This document shows positions 46,926 through 54,619 of a stretch of 64,000 nt of DNA, in pieces. Every line of letters starts with the position of its first letter. Positions within the stretch are counted from its first letter, which is position 1. Source of the DNA: Methylobacterium sp. AMS5 (GTDB lineage Bacteria > Pseudomonadota > Alphaproteobacteria > Rhizobiales > Beijerinckiaceae); the NCBI RefSeq assembly GCF_001542815.1, contig NZ_CP006992.1, forward strand, positions 2,423,501 to 2,487,500, written 5' to 3'. Made by a program: the position numbers and the translations under genes. The notes beneath the pieces are model-generated. The model searched no databases. It worked only from the letters and a program-made list of their open reading frames with translations, and was not told the origin of the DNA.

Positions 46926-48827
46926 TCACGGCCACCAGTGCCAGAGGGCGAGGCGCACCCAATCGACGATCGGCCGGGCCCAGACCCAGGCGAGCAGCCG
47001 CCGGTCGACATCGACCTTGGCGATGCCCTCCATGCCCGGCCGCAGCCGTGTGGCGCCGTCCTCGATCCGGCCCTCGACCCGGAACAGGTTGCGGCCGTTC
47101 TTGGCCTCGGCCACGGGGGTGATGGTCTGGATCGTCAGCACCTGCGGCTGGTCGGGCAGGGAGGTCGCGAGCACGTGCCCGGTCTGGCCCTCGCGCAGGT
47201 CGGCGATCAGGCGCTCGTCCACGCTGAGGACGACGCGGTAGCTGTCGAGCGGGGCGATCTCGAACAGCACCTGTCCGCGGCTGATGGCGCCGCCGATGGA
47301 TTGCGAGAGATCGCCGGAGACGATCAAGCCGTCGAAGGGCGCGGTGAATTTCGAGCGGGCGATCTGCTCGTCGAGCAGGCGGATCTGCGCGTCGGCCTGG
47401 TCGATCTGGCTCTTCACCACGTTGATCGTGGCGGGCTGCCGGGTGGCGAGCGCCTTGTCGTACTCGTAGGTGCGCTGCTGGCGCTCGGTGACCCAGCGCA
47501 GGCGCTCCAGGGCGAGATCGCGGTCTTCCAGGGCGGCGAGGAGATCGCCCTTGCGCACCGTGTCGCCGGCGCGGTGCCCCGCGGTCTTGAGATAGCCGTC
47601 GTAGGAGGCGACGACGGAACGGCGCACGAGGCCCTCGACGCGGGCATCGGCGGTCACGCGGTAATCAATCTTGATCACCGAGAGCGCCAGGACCACCGCC
47701 AGCGCCGCGGCGAGGCCGAGCTTGAGCCCGGTATGGTTCGGGCCGAAGATCAGCCGCGCGCCGTTCATCACCGCGTCGGTGGCCTTCAGCACCAGCCAGC
47801 GGTCGTTCTGCCGCTTGTCTTCCAGAACCGGGCCGATGGCGGCGGCGCAGGCGCCGACCTGCTCCACGGTCTCCAGGCTGAACGGCTGGTCGGCGGGCCG
47901 CTCCAGAGTGATGGCACCGACGAAGCGGTCGTCCACGAGCATCGGCACGGTCAGCACCCGGCCGCCATATTGCAGGCGGGCGAGGTCGGCATGCGCCGTC
48001 GTGACGGTGGCTTCGTTCTCGGGCGGCGGGAATAGGATCAGGCTGCGCTGGTCGATCGCCTCGTTCATGCAGGCGCCGAGGCGGCGCACGAGGTTCATCT
48101 CGCGGCCGAACTGCGCCGAGTGCGAGATCGCCGTGATCCGGGCGCTGCCGCGCCGCACGAAGCCGATCGCCGCGCGCTGGCAGGAAAAGGCGATGGCGAG
48201 GTCCGTCACCGCGGCGGTGCAGGCGGCGGAGAAGCGCGATTGCTCGAGCACCCCGGCGAGCAGGTCGAGAACGGAGCGCGAGCGGGCCAGCGTCCGGCGC
48301 TCGCCCCGCCCAACCAGCTCGGCCTGCTTGGCGACGAGCCACGCACTGCCCCACTGCACCTGACGGATCGCGGCGCGCAGCTCGTCCTTGTCGAGGCTGT
48401 CGAGGGCGAAGGCGGTGACGGCGAAGCACGCGTCGTCCAGAACCAGCGGCAGCGCGATCCACGCCCCCGGCCCCTGCGGCGCGGCACCCGGATGCGGCCC
48501 GGCCTCCGCCATCGCCTGTACGACCGGGCGGTTCTCGCGAAAGGCGGCCTCAGCGGTCTCGCGCAGGCCGGCTTCGCACTCGGACTGAGCCGGGAACACG
48601 GCGAGCGGGGCGAGCCCCACCGACGTGCCGGGAAGCAGGACGCAGGCCCTCGGGGCGCCGAGCATCGGCGCCTGGAGCGTGAGCCACGCTTCCGCCGCCG
48701 TCTGAAGCGTGTGGGAGGTCCGGAGCACCTGCCACAGGGCCGGCTCCAGCAGTGAGAGGCGCGCGGCCGCGCCCGCTGCGGACACACCCGCCGCGGACGA
48801 GCCCTCCACCGCCAAACGCTCGCTCAT
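46926..48827 (-). CDS. GAF-domain / HlyD membrane fusion protein
   Basis: 633 aa. The N-terminal 350 residues are cytoplasmic and GAF-like (ACTAAVTDLAIAFSCQRAAIGFVRRGSARI, VLTVPMLVDDRFVGAITLER). A single transmembrane helix near residues 375-395 (GLKLGLAAALAVVLALSVIKI) is followed by a HlyD adaptor (VRRSVVASYDGYLKTAGHRAGD, helical hairpin, SKFTAPFDGLIVSGDLSQSIGG, LRPGMEGIAKVDV). A ligand sensed by the GAF could gate export. Third HlyD-type region of the operon. Start ATG at 48827. Confidence 0.87.
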   Translation of the reverse strand: MSERLAVEGSSAAGVSAAGAAARLSLLEPALWQVLRTSHTLQTAAEAWLTLQAPMLGAPRACVLLPGTSVGLAPLAVFPAQSECEAGLRETAEAAFRENRPVVQAMAEAGPHPGAAPQGPGAWIALPLVLDDACFAVTAFALDSLDKDELRAAIRQVQWGSAWLVAKQAELVGRGERRTLARSRSVLDLLAGVLEQSRFSAACTAAVTDLAIAFSCQRAAIGFVRRGSARITAISHSAQFGREMNLVRRLGACMNEAIDQRSLILFPPPENEATVTTAHADLARLQYGGRVLTVPMLVDDRFVGAITLERPADQPFSLETVEQVGACAAAIGPVLEDKRQNDRWLVLKATDAVMNGARLIFGPNHTGLKLGLAAALAVVLALSVIKIDYRVTADARVEGLVRRSVVASYDGYLKTAGHRAGDTVRKGDLLAALEDRDLALERLRWVTERQQRTYEYDKALATRQPATINVVKSQIDQADAQIRLLDEQIARSKFTAPFDGLIVSGDLSQSIGGAISRGQVLFEIAPLDSYRVVLSVDERLIADLREGQTGHVLATSLPDQPQVLTIQTITPVAEAKNGRNLFRVEGRIEDGATRLRPGMEGIAKVDVDRRLLAWVWARPIVDWVRLALWHWWP

Positions 48828-48920
48828 GGCCCCCGGATTCCTTGAATGACGGCGCTCAGGGTCTTGTTAGGGAAAGGGCCGCACCGCCACGCCGTTCGGC
48901 GCGGCGGCGGAGCCGGATGG

Positions 48921-49241
48921 TCAGGCGTCGAGGTCGAGGCGCCCGTGCCGGTTCTCGTACTCGGTCAGCACGCCGCCGAGGACGGAGTGGAGACGCTTGG
49001 CCGCGAGCGGCGTGAGGATCACGCGGTTCGAGAGATCGACCACCACGCTCTCGGTCTCGGCGAGGTTCCAGGTCCGGTTGGTGCCGAAGAACAGATCCAC
49101 CTGCTCGCGGGTGCCCTGCACGTTCACGACGTTGGCGAACTGCGTCGACATGCTGTCTTCACGCCATTCGATCGCACGCACCTGATCGGCGGCACCGGGC
49201 TTGCTGCTCTCGCTCACGACTGCTCCCTCATCTGCGCGCAT
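48921..49241 (-). CDS. DUF3467-family protein, first clear gene of export operon
   Basis: 106 aa from the ATG at 49241 (MRADEGAVVSESSKPG); a GTG a few codons later is possible. The C-terminal 75 residues fit DUF3467: QFANVVNVQGTREQVDLFFG, RTWNLAETESVVVDLSNRVI, LTPLAAKRLHSVLGGVLTEYE. Small cytoplasmic protein of unknown function; family members occur near secretion or surface genes. It is separated from the GAF-HlyD gene by 93 bases and overlaps the end of a small upstream ORF by 14 bases. Confidence 0.78.
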   Translation of the reverse strand: MRADEGAVVSESSKPGAADQVRAIEWREDSMSTQFANVVNVQGTREQVDLFFGTNRTWNLAETESVVVDLSNRVILTPLAAKRLHSVLGGVLTEYENRHGRLDLDA

Positions 49242-49440
49242 CACCGCACGACGTTTCCTCGGGCTCCTCGACATCACCGCCGGGCTGGTTCGCGAAGCCT
49301 AAGTCCTCGTCAAGACATTGCACGAATAAAGCCGTCGTTGAACGACGGCTTGCCTTGCCAACCCAGCGAAACCAAGTCGCCTTGCATTTATGGCACACAG
49401 GGCGATAGGAGCTATTGCACGGTTTGTGCGATTCGATCAC
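49228..49440 (-). CDS. Small Cys-containing ORF, tentative
   Basis: 70 aa from a GTG at 49440 (GTGATCGAA). CNSSYRPVCHKCKATW gives one CxxC pair; the rest is acidic toward the C-terminus (GGDVEEPEE). GC content is low for this genome. The GTG overlaps the TGA of a 20-codon ORF as GTGA, and its own stop overlaps the DUF3467 start, so a coupled chain is plausible. No family recognised; it could be leader sequence only. Confidence 0.35.
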   Translation of the reverse strand: MIESHKPCNSSYRPVCHKCKATWFRWVGKASRRSTTALFVQCLDEDLGFANQPGGDVEEPEETSCGDARR

Positions 49441-49499
49441 GAATGGAATGTGGCGGCGGCAATGGCCACGAAGAAAAATGCGTTGATCCAGCGTCTCAA
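49437..49499 (-). CDS. Tiny hydrophobic ORF (20 aa), tentative
   Basis: TTG at 49499 with a perfect AAGGAGG at 49507-49513, seven bases upstream. It encodes LRRWINAFFFVAIAAATFHS, a positively charged N-terminus followed by a hydrophobic run, like a tiny membrane protein. Its stop is coupled (GTGA) to the next small ORF. Too short for family or codon evidence; it lies opposite the plus-strand ORF at 49462. Confidence 0.35.
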   Translation of the reverse strand: MRRWINAFFFVAIAAATFHS

Positions 49500-49569
49500 T
49501 TCAAAGCCTCCTTCATTCCAGAGGTTTGACCGGGTCTCGCGCCGCAGCCTGAGCTTGGCGTCACGCTGA
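49462..49569 (+). CDS. Candidate 35-aa peptide gene ahead of the biosynthetic operon, tentative
   Basis: ATG at 49462 to TGA at 49567-49569, 35 codons, beginning MATKKNALIQRLNSKPPSF and ending SLSLASR. Its stop shares bases with the methyltransferase ATG (TGATG), so if translated it would be coupled to it. Basic, Ser/Arg-rich, with two Phe and no Cys or Trp. There is no good ribosome binding site, and a rival ORF occupies the opposite strand. It is the only peptide-sized ORF abutting the operon, so it is worth testing as a carrier or precursor. Confidence 0.3.
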   Translation: MATKKNALIQRLNSKPPSFQRFDRVSRRSLSLASR

Positions 49570-50645
49570 TGCCGGATGGGGGAGGGCGCGGGACGTCGGA
49601 GCCGGAAGTGCCGGGCCCGGCATTTCCGCGCGTGGACCGCTTCCTCGAAAGCGAGGCCGCCGCGCACGCCCTCAGCTTCGCCTTCACATCCGGGCTGATC
49701 GACCGGCTCGCCCGCCGCTCGGACATTGTAGCGGCCGGATTGGCCGATGAGTTTCGGCTCGAGGGGCCGCAACTTGCCTGCCTGACCGGCCTCCTTGTCG
49801 GCGCCGGGATCGCCGCCGAGCCCGCGCCGGGCCGGATCGGGCTGAGCGAGGCGTTCCGCGCCGTGCTGCCCTGCCGCGACCTCATCGAGGCGAAGCTCGC
49901 CTTCGCCGCCGCCGCGTCCGAGGATCTGCGCCGGCATTTTCCCGCCTTCGTCGCCGACCTGCCGGCCTTCATGGCGGCCTCGCGCACCTTCGAGCTGTTC
50001 CGCTACGACCGCTGCTTCGAGATCACGCCGGACAACCTCGACGCGACCCGGCGCTGGGTCGCCTACACCACCTGCCTGACGCGCTATGAGGCCGGGCCGG
50101 GCCTCGACCGGATCGAGCCCGGTCTGCATCGGCGTCTGCTCGATCTCGGCGGCAACAGCGGCGAGTTCGCCGCCCAGGCCTGCCGCCGCGCCCCGAACCT
50201 GACCGCCACGGTGTTCGATCTGCCCGTCGTCTGCGCGCTCGGCCGCGAGAACCTCGCGGACCGGCCGGAAGGCGCCCGCGTCACGTTCCAGGCCGGCGAC
50301 ATGCGGCGCGATCCCCTGCCCGAGGGGCACGACCTCGTGACCTTCAAGTCGGTCCTGCACGATTGGCCGGCCGAGGAGGCCCGTGCCCTGCTCGAGCCCG
50401 CCGCGCGCGCGCTCGCCCCCGGCGGGCGTCTCGTGATCTATGAGCGGGCACCCATGGCTCTGCGCGAGCGCCCCCTCGGCTACGTCCAATCCGCCGACCT
50501 CGTGTTCCAGCCCTTCTTCCGGGATGCGGACCTCTATACCGAGACGCTGGCCGCTCTCGGCTTCGTCGATTGCACCGTCCGCCGCCTCGCGCTCGAAACG
50601 CCGTTCCACCTGATCGAGGCGCGCAAGCCCGGCGGTGCGCTGTGA
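49569..50645 (+). CDS. SAM-dependent O-methyltransferase (Methyltransf_2-like)
   Basis: 358 aa. N-terminal helical winged-helix dimerisation region (LESEAAAHALSFAFTSGLIDRLA, EGPQLACLTGLLVGAGIA) followed by a Rossmann methyltransferase with SAM loop LLDLGGNSGEFAAQACRR, DMRRDPLPEGHDLVTFKSVLHDWP and GGRLVIYE. The pattern matches plant-type O-methyltransferases and bacterial hydroxyneurosporene- or CrtF-like enzymes; acceptor unknown. The conserved HDWP is the usual catalytic-His segment. First clear gene of a tightly coupled operon; it ends in GTGA overlap with the kinase. Cytoplasmic. Confidence 0.85.
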   Translation: MPDGGGRGTSEPEVPGPAFPRVDRFLESEAAAHALSFAFTSGLIDRLARRSDIVAAGLADEFRLEGPQLACLTGLLVGAGIAAEPAPGRIGLSEAFRAVLPCRDLIEAKLAFAAAASEDLRRHFPAFVADLPAFMAASRTFELFRYDRCFEITPDNLDATRRWVAYTTCLTRYEAGPGLDRIEPGLHRRLLDLGGNSGEFAAQACRRAPNLTATVFDLPVVCALGRENLADRPEGARVTFQAGDMRRDPLPEGHDLVTFKSVLHDWPAEEARALLEPAARALAPGGRLVIYERAPMALRERPLGYVQSADLVFQPFFRDADLYTETLAALGFVDCTVRRLALETPFHLIEARKPGGAL

Positions 50646-51301
50646 GCGCGCCCTTCGTCCTCGCCGTCAGCGGACCGCCGGGCAGCGGCAAGACCACGCT
50701 GTCCCACGCTCTGTCGGAGCGCTTCGGCGGCGCACCGGTGCTCGCCTACGACGCCTACGAGGAAATCACCGGTTGGCCGCCGGAACGGGTGGCGGCGTGG
50801 CTCGCGGGCGGCGCGCCCCTCGACGCGGTGCCCGTACCGGGGCTCACCGAGGATCTGGCCCGGCTGCGGCGCGGTGAGCCGGTGCCGGACCGGGAGCGCG
50901 GCGGCACGCTGCGCCTGTCGCGGCGCGCGGCGCGGCCCGTGATCGTTCTCGACACCCTGCTCGGCCGGGCCCATCCCGGAACGGGGGCACAGATCGACCA
51001 TCTGGTCTGGCTCGATCTGCCCCTGGACGTCGCGCTGGCGCGCAAGCTGCGCAGCTTCACCGCGGCGGCACGGCGCGATTCGACGGCCGCCCCCGGGCTT
51101 CTCGAAGCGCTCGATGCCTATCTCGGACGCTACGACGCCCTGCTGCACCCGACCTACGCGCTGCAGCGCGAACGGGTCCGGCCGGCGGCGGACCAGATCC
51201 TCGGTGCCGGCACGCTCGCCGGGCACCTCGCCGCCATTCAGTCCGAAATCCAATCCACTCTCCACGCCACCCTTACGGCCGTCCCGACGCCGACGGCGTG
51301 A
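50642..51301 (+). CDS. P-loop kinase of uncertain substrate
   Basis: 219 aa from a GTG at 50642 overlapping the methyltransferase stop (GTGA). Walker A is GPPGSGKTTLSH (residues 11-22); LVWLDLPLDVALARKLR resembles the LID/hinge region of nucleoside or small-molecule kinases (uridine kinase/AAA_33-like), and PVIVLDTLLGR may be the Walker B strand. YDAYEEITGWPPERVAAWLAGG is the acceptor-site region. Such proteins phosphorylate nucleosides, pantothenate-like or other small alcohols. Its presence between a methyltransferase and a flavoprotein suggests it activates an intermediate. Confidence 0.75.
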   Translation: MSAPFVLAVSGPPGSGKTTLSHALSERFGGAPVLAYDAYEEITGWPPERVAAWLAGGAPLDAVPVPGLTEDLARLRRGEPVPDRERGGTLRLSRRAARPVIVLDTLLGRAHPGTGAQIDHLVWLDLPLDVALARKLRSFTAAARRDSTAAPGLLEALDAYLGRYDALLHPTYALQRERVRPAADQILGAGTLAGHLAAIQSEIQSTLHATLTAVPTPTA

Positions 51302-51330
51302 GGGGCGACGCTCGCGGAGCCGACAACTCG

Positions 51331-53730
51331 ATGTTCAGGTCCGAACGCTCCGCGCCTCCGCGCTTGGTCGTTGCCGGCGGCGGTCCCGCCGGCTGGATGG
51401 CCGCGCTCTATCTGAAACGCGTCCTGCGCCGGGCGGGCTGGACGGTCACCCTCGTCGGGTCGGCCCCGGCCGCGGGGGCCTCCGCCGCCCTGGCGACGCG
51501 CCCGGCCTTCACCCGCTTCCTCACCGGTTTCGGCATCGACGAGGCGATCTTCATGCGCCGCTGCGCGGCGACCTATCGGCTCGCCAGCCGCTACGACGAC
51601 TGGTTCGCCGAGGGCCAGGGCCACTGGCATCCCTTCGGTGCCTGCGGCCCGCGGATCGCCGGCCGCGACCTGTTCCATTACTGGATGAAGCTTCGCCAAG
51701 AGAGCACCGAAGAGGGCGCCGAGGTCGAGGCCGGGAGCTACGCCGATTACGCACCCCAGGCGCTGATGGCGGCCGCAGGGCGCGGGCCCCGTCCCATGGC
51801 AGACCGGTCCTCGCTCACCGAATCCGGCGATTACGGCTATCACCTCGACCGGACCGCCCTCGTCCGTTTCCTGCGCGATTTGGCCCTCTCCGAAGGCGTG
51901 CGCGGGGTAGCCGGGCGGGTCCGCGAGATCGAGCGCGACCTGTACGGTGATGTCGGCGCCCTCGTCCTCGACGGAGGGCAGAAGGTCGAGGGCGACATCT
52001 TCCTCGATTGTACCGGTGCCACCGGGCAGCTCATCGGCACCGCGCTCGGCGAGGCCTGGGTCGCGGGCAGCGGCCCCGGAAACCGCGTGGCCCGCCTGTC
52101 CTTGCCGCGATCGCCGGAGGTGCCGCCCTTCACCGCCTATCGCGGCCGGGCAGAGGGCTGGACGGCATCGCTGCCGCTGGCCGACCGCACGGAGCACCTC
52201 TACGTCTACGATAGCCGGACCACGCCGCCGGATGCGGCGGCGGCCACCCTGCGATGCGCCTTCGATAGCGAGGCGGGCATCGTCGATGCGGAACTAAGGC
52301 ACGGTCGCCGCGCCTCACCGTGGCAGCGCAACGTCGTCGCCCTCGGCGCGGCGGCCGGAGCGGTCGAGCCGCTCCTCGGCTTCGATCTCGATCTCGTCCT
52401 GGCCGGACTCGAGACCTTCCTCGCCACCCTGCCGCGCCAGGGGGACGGCGGTGACGTGCTGCGCCGTGCCTATGCCGCGCGCCTGAACCGCTTCCACGAC
52501 GACGCGGCCGAGGCGGTGGCCGCGCATTACGTTCTCGGCCGCCGGTCGGAACCGTTCTGGGCGGCGGCCCGCGCGGTGACGATCCCCGACCGGCTCGCCG
52601 ACCGCCTCGACCTCTACGAGTTGGCCGGACATGTCGCGTTGAGCGAGGAGGCGCCGTTCAGCGAGGGCGATCACTACCTCCTGTTCTCCGGTGCCGATTT
52701 CCTGCCGCGCCGGCCCTTCGCTCCGGTTGATGTCGCCGACGGCCGCGAGATCGCCCGACTGCTCGCCAGCATCCGTGCGCAGTCGGCCCAGATCGCCGAG
52801 GCGATGGCGCCGCATGGCCGTCTGATGGACGCATTGCACGGTAAGGTACCCGTCGCCGGGCCTTCGGTACGCATCGCGGCGGCTTCGGCGCCGGTCGGCC
52901 CGGCGGGTCTGCGCCGAACGCCGGAGGGCGCGCGTCTCGCCGATCTGGTGGCGGGGCTCGGCCAGCCCTTCGGCTACGAGCGCTCGGTGAAAGCCTCCCC
53001 GGCGGGACTGCAGACCGACCGCTTCCTCATGAGCCTGCACCGCGCGAGCCTCGGCCTTAAGCCCGAAACGACGCTCGACCGGCTGGCCGCCGGGCTCGGA
53101 TTGCCGGAGCGGGAGCGCGCGGAGGCCGCCGGCCTGATCGGCGGGGCGGACATCCTCCATCTCGGCTACGAGGACGGCCCGCCGGGCGCGCTCTACAAGC
53201 TCTATGTCGAATGGTCGTCGCGCACTGACGCCGCCTGGACCGGAGCGGACGAGGCCGGCGCGGAGCCGATGCTGGTCCATCGCGCCTATAAGTGGACGCC
53301 TGGGGGAACGCATCCGCCCGTCGTCACCCTCTACCACTGGCCACGGGTGCGCGGCCCCGAGGAGATCGGGGCGCGGCTGAACCGGATGGCCGGCGAGTGG
53401 GGTGCGGCTGGCGCGCCCGCGCGCGACACCGCCCATGCGATCCTGCGGCTGGCGCAGGAGAGGGGGCGCGGTGCGGTCCACTATCTCGAAGCCCGCGAGG
53501 AGCCGGGACGGCGCCTGTCCTACGACCTCAACCTCTATGCCTGCGGCCTGACCGTGGCCGATGCGGAGCCGCTGCTCGGCCAAGCCTTCGTCGATCTCGG
53601 CGTGCCGCGCGAGGCGGCCGCAAGGGTCCTGAGAGAGAGGCTTCAGGAGACCCTGGGCCATGTCGCCGGCGGCGTCGGGCGGGACGGCCAGCCCTTCATC
53701 ACCGTGTATTCCGGCGTCGCCGGCGGATGA
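51331..53730 (+). CDS. Flavin-dependent tryptophan halogenase-like protein, active site altered, with extra C-terminal domain
   Basis: 799 aa from the ATG at 51331; a GTG at 51298 overlapping the kinase stop is an alternative. FAD site GGGPAGWMAA at 16-25. The stretch ATYRLASRYDDWF (about 80-92) aligns with the family ATFKLGIRFRDW, placing Arg83 where halogenases have the catalytic Lys. WxWxIP is reduced to GWTASLP (276-282). So the fold is halogenase-like, but classical chlorination or bromination is unlikely. From about residue 530 an extra 270-residue region (LYKLYVEWSSR, LYHWPRVRG, SYDLNLYACGL, GQPFITVYSG) is unfamiliar and shares features with the next gene. ATGA coupling to that gene. 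Confidence 0.82.
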   Translation: MFRSERSAPPRLVVAGGGPAGWMAALYLKRVLRRAGWTVTLVGSAPAAGASAALATRPAFTRFLTGFGIDEAIFMRRCAATYRLASRYDDWFAEGQGHWHPFGACGPRIAGRDLFHYWMKLRQESTEEGAEVEAGSYADYAPQALMAAAGRGPRPMADRSSLTESGDYGYHLDRTALVRFLRDLALSEGVRGVAGRVREIERDLYGDVGALVLDGGQKVEGDIFLDCTGATGQLIGTALGEAWVAGSGPGNRVARLSLPRSPEVPPFTAYRGRAEGWTASLPLADRTEHLYVYDSRTTPPDAAAATLRCAFDSEAGIVDAELRHGRRASPWQRNVVALGAAAGAVEPLLGFDLDLVLAGLETFLATLPRQGDGGDVLRRAYAARLNRFHDDAAEAVAAHYVLGRRSEPFWAAARAVTIPDRLADRLDLYELAGHVALSEEAPFSEGDHYLLFSGADFLPRRPFAPVDVADGREIARLLASIRAQSAQIAEAMAPHGRLMDALHGKVPVAGPSVRIAAASAPVGPAGLRRTPEGARLADLVAGLGQPFGYERSVKASPAGLQTDRFLMSLHRASLGLKPETTLDRLAAGLGLPERERAEAAGLIGGADILHLGYEDGPPGALYKLYVEWSSRTDAAWTGADEAGAEPMLVHRAYKWTPGGTHPPVVTLYHWPRVRGPEEIGARLNRMAGEWGAAGAPARDTAHAILRLAQERGRGAVHYLEAREEPGRRLSYDLNLYACGLTVADAEPLLGQAFVDLGVPREAAARVLRERLQETLGHVAGGVGRDGQPFITVYSGVAGG

Positions 53731-54602
53731 CCGGCCTTGACCCCGCCCGCCTGGAGCTGTCCGCGCCGGGTGACCGCTACGCCGATTACTGTCTGTGGGA
53801 CTACGAGCCCGTCGGGCCGACGGCGGGACGCCTGCGGCAGGCGAGCCTGCTCTGGCACTCGCTGGCCTGCGCGGGCGCGGATCCGAAGCTGTTCGCGATC
53901 TGCGACGCGCTGCGCGACAGCCTCGGCCCCGGCCGCAGTGTCTGGGGCGCCAAGCTCCGGGACGGCGTCACCACCTGGGAGTTCTATTTCTACGACTACG
54001 GCCGGCTCGAGCGCACGGTCTCGATCGAGCGCGTGCTGGCGATCCTGGCGCCGTTCGCGCCCTGCGATCTGCGCTATGCGGGCGCGCGGCCCTACTTCAT
54101 GTTCTCGCTCGACCTCGACGACGCCCTGGCCCGGGGCGAGCGGAGCTTTGACCGCCTCAACATCTATGTCGGCAATCCCGGCAGCAGCGTCTCGTCCGGT
54201 CTCAGCTACGGGCTCACTGCCGACGGCCTCGTCTTCGACAACCTCTACAGCTTCTTCGACGCGGCCCGCGAGCGCGACGCGATTGCGGCCAAGGCCGCCT
54301 GTTCGGCCCATTTCGATCTGCCCGGCCTCGATCTCGACGCGATCCTGTGGCCCGAACTGATGCGCTGCGGCGTCGTGGTCGTGGCCAACAAGCGCCTGTG
54401 CGACGGCGTCTATTTCTCGCGGGTGGAAATCGATGGCCTCATCGCCTTCCTCGACCGGCTCGCCTATCCGCCCGCGATCCGCGACTTCGTGCGTTCGGAG
54501 CGGCGGCGCCTGTCGCACCTGCTATTCGATGTCGGGATCGACTACGCGGTGATCGACGGCAGGCTGACCGTGACGAAGAGCGCGTATTACGGTCTGCTCT
54601 GA
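53727..54602 (+). CDS. Unknown protein resembling the C-terminal region of the preceding flavoprotein
   Basis: 291 aa from the ATG at 53727 overlapping the preceding stop (ATGA). No known family. SVWGAKLRDGVTTWEFYFYDYGR, PYFMFSLDLDDALARGE, RLNIYVGNPGSSVSSGLSYGL and the C-terminal LFDVGIDYAVIDGRLTVTKS are the distinctive stretches. The WEFYFYDY, LNIYVG and DGRLTV pieces parallel LYKLYVEW, LNLYACG and DGQPFITV in the C-terminal part of the flavoprotein, so both may share one beta-rich fold. Predicted cytoplasmic. Essential to characterise for the pathway. Confidence 0.75.
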   Translation: MTGLDPARLELSAPGDRYADYCLWDYEPVGPTAGRLRQASLLWHSLACAGADPKLFAICDALRDSLGPGRSVWGAKLRDGVTTWEFYFYDYGRLERTVSIERVLAILAPFAPCDLRYAGARPYFMFSLDLDDALARGERSFDRLNIYVGNPGSSVSSGLSYGLTADGLVFDNLYSFFDAARERDAIAAKAACSAHFDLPGLDLDAILWPELMRCGVVVVANKRLCDGVYFSRVEIDGLIAFLDRLAYPPAIRDFVRSERRRLSHLLFDVGIDYAVIDGRLTVTKSAYYGLL

Positions 54603-54619
54603 AGGGCTGGGACGACGCC

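Noticed and set aside
51331..53730. Straight annotation as tryptophan halogenase
   Set aside because: The catalytic Lys position holds Arg and WxWxIP is degraded, so only the fold is supported.
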